Of a DNA stretch of 64,000 nt, positions 10,085-21,033 are shown piece by piece (positions within the stretch are counted from its first letter, which is position 1; each line of letters starts with the position of its first letter). The stretch spans positions 19,520,492 to 19,584,491 of the forward strand of contig OY986971.1 in assembly GCA_963920575.1 (NCBI GenBank), read 5' to 3'. Made by a program: the position numbers and the translations under genes. A model generated the notes under the pieces. That model saw only the letters and a program-made list of their open reading frames with translations, was not told the origin of the DNA and did no database searches. Source of the DNA: Narthecium ossifragum. Taxonomy: Eukaryota; Streptophyta; Magnoliopsida; Dioscoreales; Nartheciaceae.

Positions 10085-11480
10085 CTGTCGCTAAGTAATT
10101 AACAATGTGCGCATACCAGGGCAGCCGTGCAACTGAAAAGAGTTGCTCATCAGGGAAGTCATCCATAATTGGTGGCTCATTTTCCGCTACTTCTACCATC
10201 AATCTTGATAGGTGATCAGTGACAACGTTCTCCACGCCTTTTTTATCTTTGATGGAGATATCAAATTCCTGTAAGATTAATATCCAATGAATTAGGCGCG
10301 CTTTAGCATCCTTCTTGGTGAGAAGGTACTTGAGTGCGGCATGATCAGTGAAAATAGTGATAGGAGAACCAATCAAATATGTGCGAAACTTGTCTAATGC
10401 AAAGAGTATAGCCAATAGTTCTTTCTCAGTGGTTGAATAATTCATCTATGCATTATTCAAGGTTCGGCTAGCATAATGAATAACATGAGGTTTACCATCT
10501 TTTCGCTTCCCTAAAATAGTTCCTACAACAAAATCACTTGCATCACACATCAATTCAAAAGGAAGGCTCCAATCGGGTGGTTGCACAATAGGTGCGGAAG
10601 TCAATTTATCAATCAAGGCTTGAAAAACCTCTTGACAAGCAATAGTCCACTCAAAAGGGGTATCCTTTATCAAAAGAGTACATAAAGGACGAGCAATAGC
10701 AGAAAAATTCTGAATGAATCTCCTGTAAAAACCAGCATGCCCTAAAAAGGATCTAACATCTTTAACAGTCTTTGGCACAGGAAGCTTTGAAATGAGATTG
10801 ATTTTTGATCGATCCACCTCAATGCCTCTAGAAGAGACAATATGGCCCAACACAATGCCTGAGGGCACCATGAAGTGACACTTTTCCCAATTGAGCACAA
10901 GGTGCTTCTCTTCACACCTGACCAAGACTCTCTTTAAGTTTTGCAAGCATGCATCAAAAGTATTACCAAATACAGTCAAGTCATCCATATATACCTCCAT
11001 ACATTCCTCGATCATATCAGCAAACATACTCATCATACAACGCTAAAAAGTAGCAGGAGCATTACATAATCCAAATGGCATTCTACGGAAAGCATAAGTA
11101 TCAAAAGGACATGTAAAAGTAGTTTTTTCCTGATCCTCTAAAGCAATCTCAATCTGATAATATCCAGAATAACCATCAAGAAAATAATAAAAAGGATATC
11201 CAGCTACTCTCTCTAAAATCTGGTCTAGAAAAGGCAATGGAAAATGATCCTTACGGGTGGCAGCATTCAATTTTCTATAATCTATACACATACGCCATCC
11301 TGTCACCAATTTAGTGGGGACAAAGTCGCCACTTTCATTTTCAACAACAGTGACACCAGATTTTTTAGGCACAACCTGTGTAGGACTCACCCATTTGCTA
11401 TCAGCAATAGGGTAAATGATCCCTGCATCTAATAGTTTCAACACTTCAGTTTTTACTACCTCTTTCATTGTAGGGTTCAA
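10032..11480 (-). pseudogene. rt: Reverse transcriptase - RNase H of Athila #1
   Basis: Three consecutive open stretches (11043-11480, 10446-11036, 10032-10445) separated by single stops. RT motifs: WVSPTQVVPKKSG, CIDYRKLN, DHFPLPFLDQIL, DGYSGYYQI, AFRRMPFGLCNAPATF and catalytic YMDD in VYMDDLTVFG. Then SFLGHAGFYRRF, and RNase H motifs [22 protein letters not shown] and TDHAALKYL. It makes cDNA and removes template RNA. The stops near 11040 and 10445 prevent a full product. Confidence 0.92.
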
Positions 11481-11516
11481 TCTACGCTGAGGATCCCTAC
11501 GAGGTACAGCCCCTTG

Positions 11517-12353
11517 TTAAAGATTAATCATATGAGAACATATCAAGGGACTAATACCTTTCAGATCTGCTATACTCCATCCAATAGCTGATTTATGCTC
11601 ATTTAAAATACTAAGTAATTGCTCACCTTGCTCTGCTGTTAATGCTGAAAAAATAATAACTGGGTATGTATCACCTGGATCAAGATAGGCGTGCTTTAAA
11701 CCTTGAGGAAGCGGCTTCAGGTCCAGTTTGGGCGGCTCTACTGATGATGGTGTTGGTGGCTGTCCTCTTTCTGGCAGTTCTTCAAATTTTGGATTCCATG
11801 GACCTGCAAAAGAACAATGTTCCAAATTTTTACACATACCATCAACATCAACATTTTCATCCAAATCTAATTCAAGAAAATTAATTTCAGTTGTAGCAAA
11901 CTCCTCTTCAGTGAGCAGATCAATCTGATAAGTCTGTTGGCATTCATCATCCTCATCAAGCTGCTTAGCAACATTAAAAACATTAATTTCTAAAGTCATA
12001 TTCCCAAAAGTTAACTTCATTAAGCCATTCCTGCAATTAATTATAGCATTAGCAGTAGCAAGAAACGGTCTTCCTAAAATAATAGGAATTCTAGAATCAA
12101 CAGTTACTACAGCCTGAGTATCCAAGACTAAGAAATCAACAGGATAATAAAATTTATCTATTTGAACAAGCACATCCTCTACTACTCCTCGTGGAGTTTT
12201 CGTGGATCTATCTGCCAATTGCAAAATCACAGATGTTAACTTAATCTGTCCTAAACCAAGTTGCAAGTAAACAGAATATGGCATCAAATTAACACTCGCA
12301 CCAAGATCTAATAAATCTTGTCCTACTTCATGCTCTCCAATGAAACAAGACAC
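11517..12353 (-). pseudogene. pr: Aspartic protease of Athila #1
   Basis: Open stretch of 278 codons with the Athila-style retropepsin signature DLGASVNLMPYSVY, then LQLADRSTKTPRGVVEDVLVQ and IPIILGRPFLAT (the second conserved protease motif). It lies between Gag and RT, as in all Ty3/gypsy elements. Residues after ~140 form a linker into RT (PPKLDLKPLPQGLKHAYL ... IGWSIADLKGISP). It is separated from gag and RT by stops. Confidence 0.9.
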
Positions 12354-12456
12354 AGTTGACAGCCAAGATCCTTATATTTAGGAGGAATCCTATGCTGAAG
12401 CAGTGCACTAACCTGCTCTGTTAAAAATGCAGTTTTCTTTACATGATGTCGTCTCT

Positions 12457-14216
12457 TCATAGTGCATAAATCTTTAATCTCTTTAGCATATGTAAGAATT
12501 TTCTTAATAACATGAAAAGAGGAAGGTTTACCTTAACCTGCTGAAGATGCTCCAAAATCTCGCTGTTGGGCTCCATAGTAAATTTAGTGGATTTCAATGC
12601 CTGAGGGAAAGGGACACGTACCTTAAAGTCACATGGTGTAGGGCCATCTGGATTATCAGTCTCTACATGGTCCTCCTCAATTCGGTCCTCTTCTTCAATA
12701 GCAATAGGAGATTCGGTGGCCTCTTTGGAAGGGCTTTTTGTTGTTTTCCCGTTTCTTGTAGTTATGGCGTTCATCTCTTTTACATTATTTTGCTCAGCAC
12801 TAGATACCTGCGTTTGTTGAGGTTGAGCTGGGAACTTCCCTCGTTCATGCACGTTCAAAGAGTTGATCAGCTTCGTGATCTGGCTCTTGATCTCTTGAAC
12901 ATCCTCCTTTCTTTCCTTAGATTCCTGCACAATCATAGATTTCAGTTCCTGTAAACTGTCTTAAATGTAGGCCTAGGAAAACTAGATGTATTATAAGGAG
13001 GGTTAGAAAAAGGCTTATTAGGTGGCGGTTGATGTTACTCGTTGCTTTGTGGAGTGTTCGACTTCCAGCTGAAGTTTGGATGCTCTCGCCATCCTGGATT
13101 ATACATTTCCGAGTAAGGGGTGTACGGCCTCCTGAATCCTCCTACAGCGTTGCAATGCTCGTCGTACATGCCTCTCATCTCAACATAAGTAGGGCAACTG
13201 TCAATCTGGTGGTCCTCGCCCTGACATATCTCACACGACCCAGGCGGCCTTGTAGGTTCGCTATATGGAGAGGTCCGGGCTGCCATCATATCTTTGGTCT
13301 TTAATAGCTCCAGCCCCCTTGTTAGACTCTCCACTTTAGCCTTGAGTGCATCCTCCTCCCGCAGCTGATAAATTCCTCCACCTTGTTGCTGCGGTGGTGG
13401 TCTGGCCCTGTTTGTACTTTCTGTTGCACTCGGTCCAGTCCATGTATGAGCTTTCTCAGCAAGCTCAGTCAAGTATTCAATTGCTGCATCAGGATCTTTT
13501 TGCAAAAATTCACCATTACACATCATCTCAACAAATTGACGTTCTCTAACAGTTAAACCATCATAGAAATAACTAACAAGACGCCAAGTTTCATATCCAT
13601 GATGGGGACATAAATTCAACATGTCTTTAAATCGTTCCCACGCCTAATACAAACTTTCACTATCCTTCTGTGTGAAGGTCGAAATATGTCTCTTAAGTGC
13701 GTTGGTTTTGTGTTGTGGGAAATACTTGTTGAAAAATATCGGTGTCATTTCAGCCCAAGATCTTATAGAGTGTGGCCTCAAGGAATATAACCAACTCTTT
13801 GCTCTATCCTTCAGTGAGAAGGGAAAGAACTTAAGTTGGATCATATCTAATGCACCTGGTTGGCCATGGAAAGTCGCTACTACTTCCTCAAACTCCCTAA
13901 TATACACATATGGATTTTCATTTTCCAACCCATGAAAGGTAGGAAGCAACTGAATCATGCCAGGTTTAAAGTCAACATGTGCTGCATTAGGTGGAAACAT
14001 GATGCATGAAGGTGTAGCAGTGCATGTTGGATGCAAATATTCTTGCAAACTCCTAGGAGCTTGTTGTTCCTTGTGCTCAGCCATAATGAAAGTATGATGT
14101 GAAGTTTGTGACTGTGCGTCAAAGAGATCAGCAATATATGTCTCACTATCAGAAGTTTCAGAATCACCCTCGGGGCGTTTAGCAAATCTGCCTAGTTCGT
14201 CTCTATACCGAGGCAT
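12457..14216 (-). pseudogene. gag: Gag of Athila #1
   Basis: Reads from ATG 14216 (MPRYRDELGRFAKRP). The retrotrans_gag core includes KDRAKSWLYSLRP and IRSWAEMTPIFFNKYFP, with a TAG near 13644, then AWERFK-like sequence and CPHH. 13035-13622 contains a CX2CX4HX4C-type knuckle (CEICQGEDHQIDSC) and YNPGWREHPNFSWK, a signature shared by all four Athila Gags here. 12457-12936 covers the coiled-coil and spacer region leading to protease. Several stops and at least one frameshift are present. Confidence 0.9.
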
Positions 14217-14446
14217 ACACCACCAAACACGCAATCCAAAAGATGCAAACCAACTAAAGAAAATAAGCAAAAATAATAATTGAAACTAGACTTACTAACT
14301 AAAAATGAATAAAAGAAAACAAACCTAATAGAGAAGAAAAATCAAAGAAGAACTAGAGAAATAAAGGCTAAGGGAAAATGAACGAAGTTACCGCTTTCGA
14401 TGTCTACAATCACTGCAATCTGATTCTGGCGCTTTTCTAAAACGTC
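14217..14446 (-). other. Athila #1 leader between PBS and gag
   Basis: About 230 bases of A-rich (plus-strand T-poor) untranslated sequence. No ORF or dyad array is seen here, unlike the Athila #2 leader. Confidence 0.5.
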
Positions 14447-14464
14447 TCCCCGGCAACGGTGCCA
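14447..14464 (-). other. Primer-binding site of Athila #1
   Basis: TGGCACCGTTGCCGGGGA on the minus strand: the tRNA-Asp PBS with one G-to-A difference, a few bases from the LTR end. Confidence 0.88.
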
Positions 14465-14469
14465 ATTTT

Positions 14470-16068
14470 TGATGTCGCTCAAATGTGTCACGCACAGCGG
14501 TCGCGGTGCTGTACAGCATAAGAGAGGTCGAATCCCACAGAGAGACAAGCAGGAAAGATCCAGAACGCAAATAACAATGAATTGAAGACAAATGAGAACT
14601 TGAGAATTAACTAAATTAGATCAAAGGATTTAATGACAATGTAAGGTTAACTAGAGATATCAGGATTTTGATAAGGCTAGGCTTCAGGAATCACTTCACT
14701 CGGATTTAGGTTCTCCTCTTCTCAATGGTTCATATAATACTCAGTTAAGGGATTCACATCCCAATCACCTTAACCGGAAGATATGGAACTATAAACCCAA
14801 CAAAATATATAAATGTCTCTTCCTACGATTGATTCTTCCTTTTTATAGTTCTAACTTCATCCAACCAAACCTAAGAATACACGATACCGGCTGTCACTAC
14901 AGGCAACGCGCAGCAAAAGTTCATCGGGACAATGCCCTAACTCTATCTAACCGGATCTCTAAGAATACATAATACCAACTCTCACAATCGGCAATGCATA
15001 GCAAAGATTTCACGGGATAGAGCCCCAACCTTGTCTTACCAGATCCCTAAGAATATACAATACCAGCTGTCACTACGGGCAATGCATAGCAAAGGTCTCG
15101 CAAGACTCGGTAGGAGAATCAAAAGAGAAGACTATGGGAGTATAAGATCATGAAAGAAGCATGACTGGATTCATAATATTAATCATCCACATAGAAATCT
15201 ATAATTTGAAAATAATATTTGAAGATCCAATACATAGAAAAGAGTTTAACAATGAAGATTAAACACTATGAACCATTGTTGGAGAAGAAGCCCTAGTCCT
15301 CGCTAGATCATCCGTCCGCCCTGCCCGCGGATTACTCGGCCATGGATGGAGATTCCTTTATCTTCTTCCTCTTGAAAAAGTCCAGAAAAGAGCCTCCGAA
15401 AACGTCCAAGAAGTCCCTTTGATTAGCCCTAAGTTTCCTATTTATAGCCCCAAAGTCTCTCCATCCACGGATTAGATCTAAACCGTTGATTTTCTTCACT
15501 CGAAAAGTCGGATCGATCCGTTGCGTAAAAATCTTCCGTTTTTTGGCTATTCCCGAGTCCGATCGATCGGACTATGGGTGTCGGATCGATCGGACCCCGT
15601 AGGAGGGATGGAGGGATCGATCGGACCCCGTATGGCTGAAAAATATATGTTCTGTCACGTTTCTGCGTAGTCAGATCGATCGGACTCTGGGTGTCGGATC
15701 GATCGGACTTCCAGCGTATTTTCTGTTCTGCCATTCAGACTGCGCCATCGGTACTAAAATTGCCGTAACTTCTTCTAGGAAACTCGGAATCACGAACCGT
15801 AAAATTCTCCAGAATCTAGACTTCAAGAGCTTTCCAACCATATATGGCACATCATCTGATTCTACAGGAGCAGGTATAATTTAATTTTTGAAGTTGATCC
15901 ATATACTCTTTTCAGCTTCTTTTAGCTCCGATTTCATGCATTTTCCAAACAACTATGTGAAGCAACATATAGATATAAAAATAGTAATAAAGATGTTGCT
16001 TAAGGATAATAATCTAGCAATTGAGATGGTTATAAGACTGTTCAGAGTGCACTTTCATGCACTCATCT
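14470..16068 (-). mobile_element. Athila #1 5' LTR
   Basis: 1599 bp, matching 2195-3563 + 7399-7619. TATA (GCTATAAATAGG on the minus strand) at 15437-15448. It contains an extra ~30-bp array segment near 15600-15627 that the other LTR lacks. Confidence 0.93.
15507..15709 (-). repeat. Dyad array in the Athila #1 5' LTR
   Basis: TCGGATCGATCGGAC-type units ending about 60 bp upstream of the TATA box. Unit number and arrangement differ from the other LTR: one unit is missing near 15515, and one is extra near 15615 after a GGAGGGATGGAGGG insertion. Confidence 0.9.
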
Positions 16069-18578
16069 GGTACCATGGTACCGATGTGAACACAGTGTTG
16101 GCTACCTGCCTTACTAACTCTTTGCTTACATTCAGGAGCATGTTTCTACTGATGCGAGCGGTGTAGGAGCTATAATTACTCACGACTACACCCTAGAATT
16201 CACGACCAATACGGTATGTTATTTAATCGCTATATCTTGCCGGACGACAACTAGGTCTAAAGTTCATTAACATTATTCTTATTATTTGATTAACACAATT
16301 CTTATTGTTTGATTATAGATATTTCAAAGTCGACAAGCACTTGTCCAATGGGTACAGACAGTTGGGAAGCAGAATGGGCTGGTGATTGTGACAAAGAATT
16401 CAGAGGTCGGGGGGTGTGGTAGAAAGCCGAGGATTACCTTGGCATGTGAGCGTAGTGGAGAGTATCGGAAGACTATGAAGAAAGATGATAGCGGGAAGAA
16501 AAAATTTGTCAATCGAAGGAAAAAATCCGTCGACTCCGGGACGAAGAAGTGTGGATGTCCTTTCAAGCTTTAGGGTGTGAAGCTTGTAGCTGATGATGAT
16601 TGGATGCTCAGAGTTATTTGCGGAGTCCACAATCACCCCCATGCGGATCACCTCGAGGGTCACTCGTTCGCCGGAAGATTATCTGCTGAACAAAATGATA
16701 TGGTGGTTACGATGTCAGCAAACCTAGTGAAGCCACGGCAAATCCTGAACACTATAAAGCAACAAGATCCTGAAAACGTATCCACCATGAAGACCATCTA
16801 CAATGTATGTCAAAGGAATAGGGTGATTGAAAAGGCTGGGAGATCAGAGATGCAGCAACTATTGAAGCATCTAAATGAGTTTGGATACGTTGAGTATCAT
16901 ACGGTTCGAGAAGACACAGACACTGTGAGGGACGTATTCTGGGCACAACTTGTGTCTATTGATTTAGTCCGTGCACTTTCCGAGGTGTTGATTATGGATT
17001 GCACCTACAAGACCAATAGATACCGACTTCCACTACTAGAGATTGTTGGCGTCACGTCGGCAAGTATGACATTCGCCGTAGCTTTTGGCTACATGGAGTG
17101 TGAGAAGGAGGACAGGTACAAATGGGCTTTGAAAATATTAAGGACATTGCTGGAAGGATGCCCAATGCCACGCGTTGTGGTGACAGACCGAGAACTGGCT
17201 TTGATGAACGCTATCAGCTCGGTCTTTCCGGAGTCCAAAAGCATGCTATGCAGATGGCATATCCAAAAGAACGTAGAGCTCAGCTGCAAACACATTTTCG
17301 AAACTGCAGATAAAGTCGACTTGTTCATGACAATGTGGAAATTGGTTGTAACTGCATCTACGCTAGGAGGAGTACAAGAAACACTTGGAGACACTAGAGA
17401 CATCTTTTTGCGGTTACCCAGCAGCTTCTAAATATGTTCGGGAATCGTGGCTAGATGGCTTCAAAGAACTGTTCGTCAATGCTTGGACTGACGAATATAT
17501 GCATTTTGGCAATCACACTACAAACAGGGTAGAGAGTGCACATGCCAAGTTAAAGAGGCATCTTGGGGCATCCATCTGCAGTTTTGACACATCGTGGGCT
17601 ACTATTCACTCCCTGCTTGAGCTGCAACACTGTGATATCAAAGCCTCCTTCGAGAAGAGCAAATACATTGTGCATCATAGTTTCAAGCCAGCCATCTTCA
17701 AAGAGTTGAGAGGCTTCATTTCAAAGAGTGCACTTTTAATAGTTCAAAAAGAATCAGAGAGAGCCAATGAGATCAGTGCGGATAAGTTCGCATGTGGTTG
17801 TACAGTCCGACGCACACATGGCTTGCCATGTGCCCATGAGATCGCCAAATACAAGCTTGATTGCCGCCCCATACCCCTAGAATGCATACATCACCATTGG
17901 CGGAAGCTTGACTTGTCGGCTACACCAGCCAATGAAATCTCAAAACTTAAGTGCCAAAATGCGCTAGAACGCTTGGAAAACGCATTTCTAGCTCAGAATG
18001 AGGCAGGAAGAATGCATATGCTGAGGAAAATGTATGAGCTAGCTGAACCGCAGTCTAGTTATGTTCTTGAGCCAGAGGTGAAGTTGAGGACCCGCGGTCG
18101 ACCAAGCGCTAAGGAGAAGAAGTTGATGCTCTCAACACAACGCGACCCATCCACCTTTGAGTATGCACCTTCGTTCAAGGACAGTAACTCACTAGAAGAA
18201 ACACCTCTACATGTTAGTCCCATATCTTGCATGAAACCAGAGAAGCCTGATATAGTAAACAAAAAGTGTCTAAAGGAGAGAGTGATAAGGGCTCGGACAG
18301 CCGCTCCGCTGGGCTATCTTGCCGAGTTTCCAGAAGGGTTGACAAAATATATTAAGCATGTTAAGGATGTTGCATCAGATGGTAACTGCGGCTTTAGAGT
18401 GATAGCCGGGCTATTGGGCTACGGCGAGGACAACTGGTCCCAATTGAGGAACGATCTTATCAATGAGCTGCGTGATCACTTCGAGGGCTACCTTAAGTTG
18501 TATGGGAATGAAGATGTAGAGGCCGCCGAAGATGAAGAGGCTCCGGCGGGTGCTTTTTCCCTTGGACGAACCATTTAA

Positions 18579-19374
18579 CTGTTTTAAAAAAGAAATGCAA
18601 AGATTAGTAGAGCGTTTCGGCATCCATATACCGGCAATTAAGCGCTATTAACGGTACCTAAGTACCGGTAATAAAGCATACATATCGGTAGTAAGTTACC
18701 GATAGTGTAGAATAGATATCGGTACATTGATACCGAACAAGCTCTTTTCCATACAGCAACAAACGTATTGATCGGTACCTATGTACCGATAAATAATCCT
18801 ATCATATCGGTGACTATGTACCGATATGATAGTGAATCATTCGGTTGTCTTGTACCGATTGATACGTATAAAACTGAAAGGTCGGAACCCATTGGAAAAA
18901 TTTGAAAATCTTGAAAAAAAACGCATTCGGAGAACAATGCTGCAAAACCAATGCTATATATGCAAAGACAATGCATTTCATGCAACAAGAAATGAAAAAC
19001 TCACTTGTTGTGAAATCTCACTCGACGGTTCTCACTCGACGGACTCGACGGAGGTGTGGTTAGCTCGCCGGCGAGGCTGGCAACGTTCGGGAGAGGGCGT
19101 TGGGAAGGTGGAGGGAGATGCTCGGGATAGTGAAGACAGGGAGAGACTTCGGTAGAAGAGGGAGGGAGGAAGTCTCGGTAGAAGGGGGGAAGAAGGTAGG
19201 GGCTGGAGTGGGGTGAGGGTAGTGTAGGTATTTTGGGTTTTGTTTGGGGTGGAGTAGGGTTGTTATTTGTGTGGTGTGGGGTTTTGAGGGTAGTTTAGGT
19301 AAGTAGATTTATTTTGTGTGGTGTGTTGAGTGAAACCTGGGGTTTTCAAACTTGGGCTGTGGTGTGTAGAGTAA
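18579..19374 (+). other. MULE 3' non-coding region
   Basis: No gene is seen. 18627-18866 is the second cluster of ATCGGTAC/TACCGGTA motifs, about a dozen in both orientations. 19020-19374 is G-rich and becomes GT-rich toward the right TIR, mirroring the AC-rich left side. This part could include the transposase poly(A) region. Confidence 0.7.
18627..18866 (+). repeat. Right subterminal cluster of TACCGGTA/ATCGGTAC motifs in the MULE
   Basis: Repeated ATCGGTAC, TACCGGTA, GTACCGAT and related words roughly every 15-25 bp. They mirror the left cluster at 2010-2194 on the other side of the coding region, the pattern expected for transposase-binding subterminal repeats; that role is inference. 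Confidence 0.75.
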
Positions 19375-19418
19375 ATGTGGTGTGTTGAGTCAAAATTGTG
19401 GTGCGGATAGCGGCACCC
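19375..19418 (-). repeat. MULE right terminal inverted repeat
   Basis: Reverse complement begins GGGTGCCGCTATCCGCACC and matches 1472-1515. It is followed directly by the TSD copy at 19419-19427. Confidence 0.9.
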
Positions 19419-19427
19419 TAGGTTTGA

Positions 19428-21033
19428 TTCATGTCGTTCTGGTAGTGAATTTCCTGAATATGTGCAAGAACAAGCTAATTTGATGAATGCTTATAACCTG
19501 AGACCTAGATTTGATCCTTATGCAAATACTTACAATCCTGGTTGGAGGGAGCATCCGAATTTTTCATGGAAAATACTGCTAATGCTAGCATGCCTTCTGC
19601 TAATCAATCTAACCCACCTATTAAGTCGTCTTTGGAAGCGACTATGTTAGCTTTTATGCAGAAAGTAGACTCAAGGATGGAACAACAAGATTCGGCTATT
19701 GCTCGACATGATGTGGCATTGAAGAATGTTGCGGCATCCATTGGGAAGTTGGAAGTTCAAGTTGGACAGCTTGTTGATGCCGTACGAGCCCATATTCCAG
19801 GCAGATTTCCAAGCCAACCTGAGCAAGCCAACGCAGTTACTGTTCTTCGTTCAGGTAAGATAATTGATAATAATATTAATGCTGAAGTTACTGATATGAA
19901 TACTGATGATAAAATTGAGGAAGTCGAGAGGGAAGAGCCCTCGAAGAGGCCACCGCTAGCCACATCGTCTTCTGAGCATGGAAAGAGAGCAATTTCAAAT
20001 CCAGAGGTTCGTCACAACACTCCACCATATGTGCCGCCAATTCTTTTTCCAGGCCGCATGAAGAAAGTCAAAATGGATAAGTCATATTCTGAAATTTATG
20101 ATATCTTATCGAAGGTTAATGTGAACTTACCATTACTTGATGTAATTAGGAAAATGCCAGCCTTTCCAAAGTTCTTCAAGGAACTACGTACTTCTAAACG
20201 TAAGTATGAACCTCATGAAAAGGTGATGGTTTCAGAGACGGCAAGCGTGGTTCTACAAAGGAAGCTTCCACCCAAGCTTAAGGATCCAGAGAGTTTTAAC
20301 ATTAATATTACTGTTGGTGATACAAAAATAGGGGAGGCAATGCTTGATTTAGGAGCCAGTGTTAATTTGATGCCTTACTCTGTTTTTCGTCAGTTAGATG
20401 TGCGTGAATTAAAACCTACTACTATGTCTCTACAACTTGCAGATCGTTTAATTAAATATCCATTAGTCATTATAGAAGACATCTTAGTACAAGTTGATAA
20501 GTTAATTATCCCTACTGATTTTGTGATATTGGATATGGATGATGCACCATTGAATGATAGAAATTTACCTATTTTGTTGGGACGTCCATTCATGGCTACA
20601 GCTGAGACTATGATTAATATGAAGGATGGTAAGCTTAGCATGACAGTTTTAGGTGAAACTGTTGAATTTAAAGTGTTTGAATCTATGCCCTGTCCTTCAA
20701 ACTCTTTTGATTAATTTTCAATAGATGTTGTAGATTCATTGGTGTTCAGCTGAGACTATGATTAATGTGAAGGATGGTAAGCTTAGCATGACAGTTTTAG
20801 GTGAAACTGCTGAATTTAAAGTGTTTGAATCTATGCCCTGTTCTTCAAACTCTTTTGATTGTTTTTCAATAGATGTTGTAGATTCATTGGTGTTATCTAA
20901 TTTCAGGCAGGAGCAAGTGAAGACTACACTGGAAGTGGATTTGACGATGGCGAAGGATGACTTGCACAGTTATAAGAGAGCAACGGAGGTCGTTGCACCG
21001 CTTGAAGCATTACAGCCATACAAACCTGGCTGA
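19428..21033 (+). pseudogene. Gag C-terminus and protease of the outer Athila-like element
   Basis: Continues the interrupted zinc knuckle (SCRSGSEFPEY), then YNPGWREHPNFSWK, with a frameshift near 19575. 19542-20714 is open for 390 codons: a Gag spacer (KLEVQVGQLVDAVR, VTVLRSGK) and an aspartic protease (DLGASVNLMPYSVF, LQLADRLIKYP, LPILLGRPFMAT). A TAA follows at 20712. A 148-bp tandem duplication then lets reading continue in a second copy to 21033 (KRATEVVAPLEALQPYKPG). There is no RT, RNase H or integrase before the 3' UTR, so the element is a gag-protease derivative. Confidence 0.88.
20599..20894 (+). repeat. 148-bp tandem duplication in the outer element's protease tail
   Basis: 20599-20746 and 20747-20894 are nearly identical, both from CAGCTGAGACTATG to CATTGGTGTT. 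Only the first copy has the TAA (at 20712); the second reads TGT there. Confidence 0.93.

Larger units (their letters stand above)
2195..16068 (-). mobile_element. Athila-type Ty3/gypsy retrotransposon #1
   Basis: A full-length element on the minus strand inside the MULE, with ~1.59-kb LTRs, PBS, gag-pol, 3' UTR and PPT, flanked by TSD GGTAC at 2190-2194 and 16069-16073. Net length without the Copia-like insertion is about 10 kb. Inner LTR ends read TGATG and CATCA, but the two outermost bases are changed so the element starts AGATG and ends CATCT. Gag-pol carries several stops, so the copy is defective. Confidence 0.93.
1904..18578 (+). pseudogene. MULE transposase (FAR1-like) with C-terminal OTU-protease start
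   Basis: Predicted exons are 1904-1960, 16136-16213 and 16319-18578, all with GT-AG borders and phase 0, together about 800 codons. A TATAAA lies at 1870. Exon 3 gives an N-terminal FAR1/WRKY-like zinc-binding region (RKPRITLACERSG, KCGCPFKL) and then a MULE transposase domain. The DDE-like set is D in MDCTYKTN (~17000), D in VVTDRELALMN (~17190) with CRWHIQKN following, and E in TNRVESAHAKLK (~17530). A SWIM finger (FACGCTVRRTHGLPCAH, ~17790) and an AT-hook-like RTRGRPSAKEKK follow. The C-terminus holds an OTU cysteine-protease loop (SDGNCGFR) but ends before the expected catalytic His. Breaks: TAG at 16571 and a frameshift near 17380. The 13.9-kb Athila #1 insertion lies inside intron 1. 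Domain order is read from motifs; the first exon is inference supported by frame and phase. Confidence 0.85.
1472..19418 (+). mobile_element. Autonomous-type MULE (Mutator-like) carrying nested retrotransposons
   Basis: Both ends begin GGGTGC[G/C]G[T/C]TATCCGCACC when read inward, and the 9-bp duplication TAGGTTTGA is exact at 1463-1471 and 19419-19427, the TSD length typical of Mutator elements. Removing the Athila #1 insertion (2195-16068 plus one TSD copy) leaves about 4.07 kb holding a FAR1-type transposase gene. The insertion site is inside the zinc-knuckle codons of the outer element's gag, so the MULE is younger than that element and older than Athila #1. The transposase has a stop and a frameshift, so this copy is probably no longer autonomous. 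Confidence 0.92.

Noticed and set aside
9431..10102. Plus-strand ORFs inside the Athila #1 integrase and similar antisense ORFs elsewhere in gag-pol
   Set aside because: They overlap well-supported coding sequence on the other strand and show no motifs.
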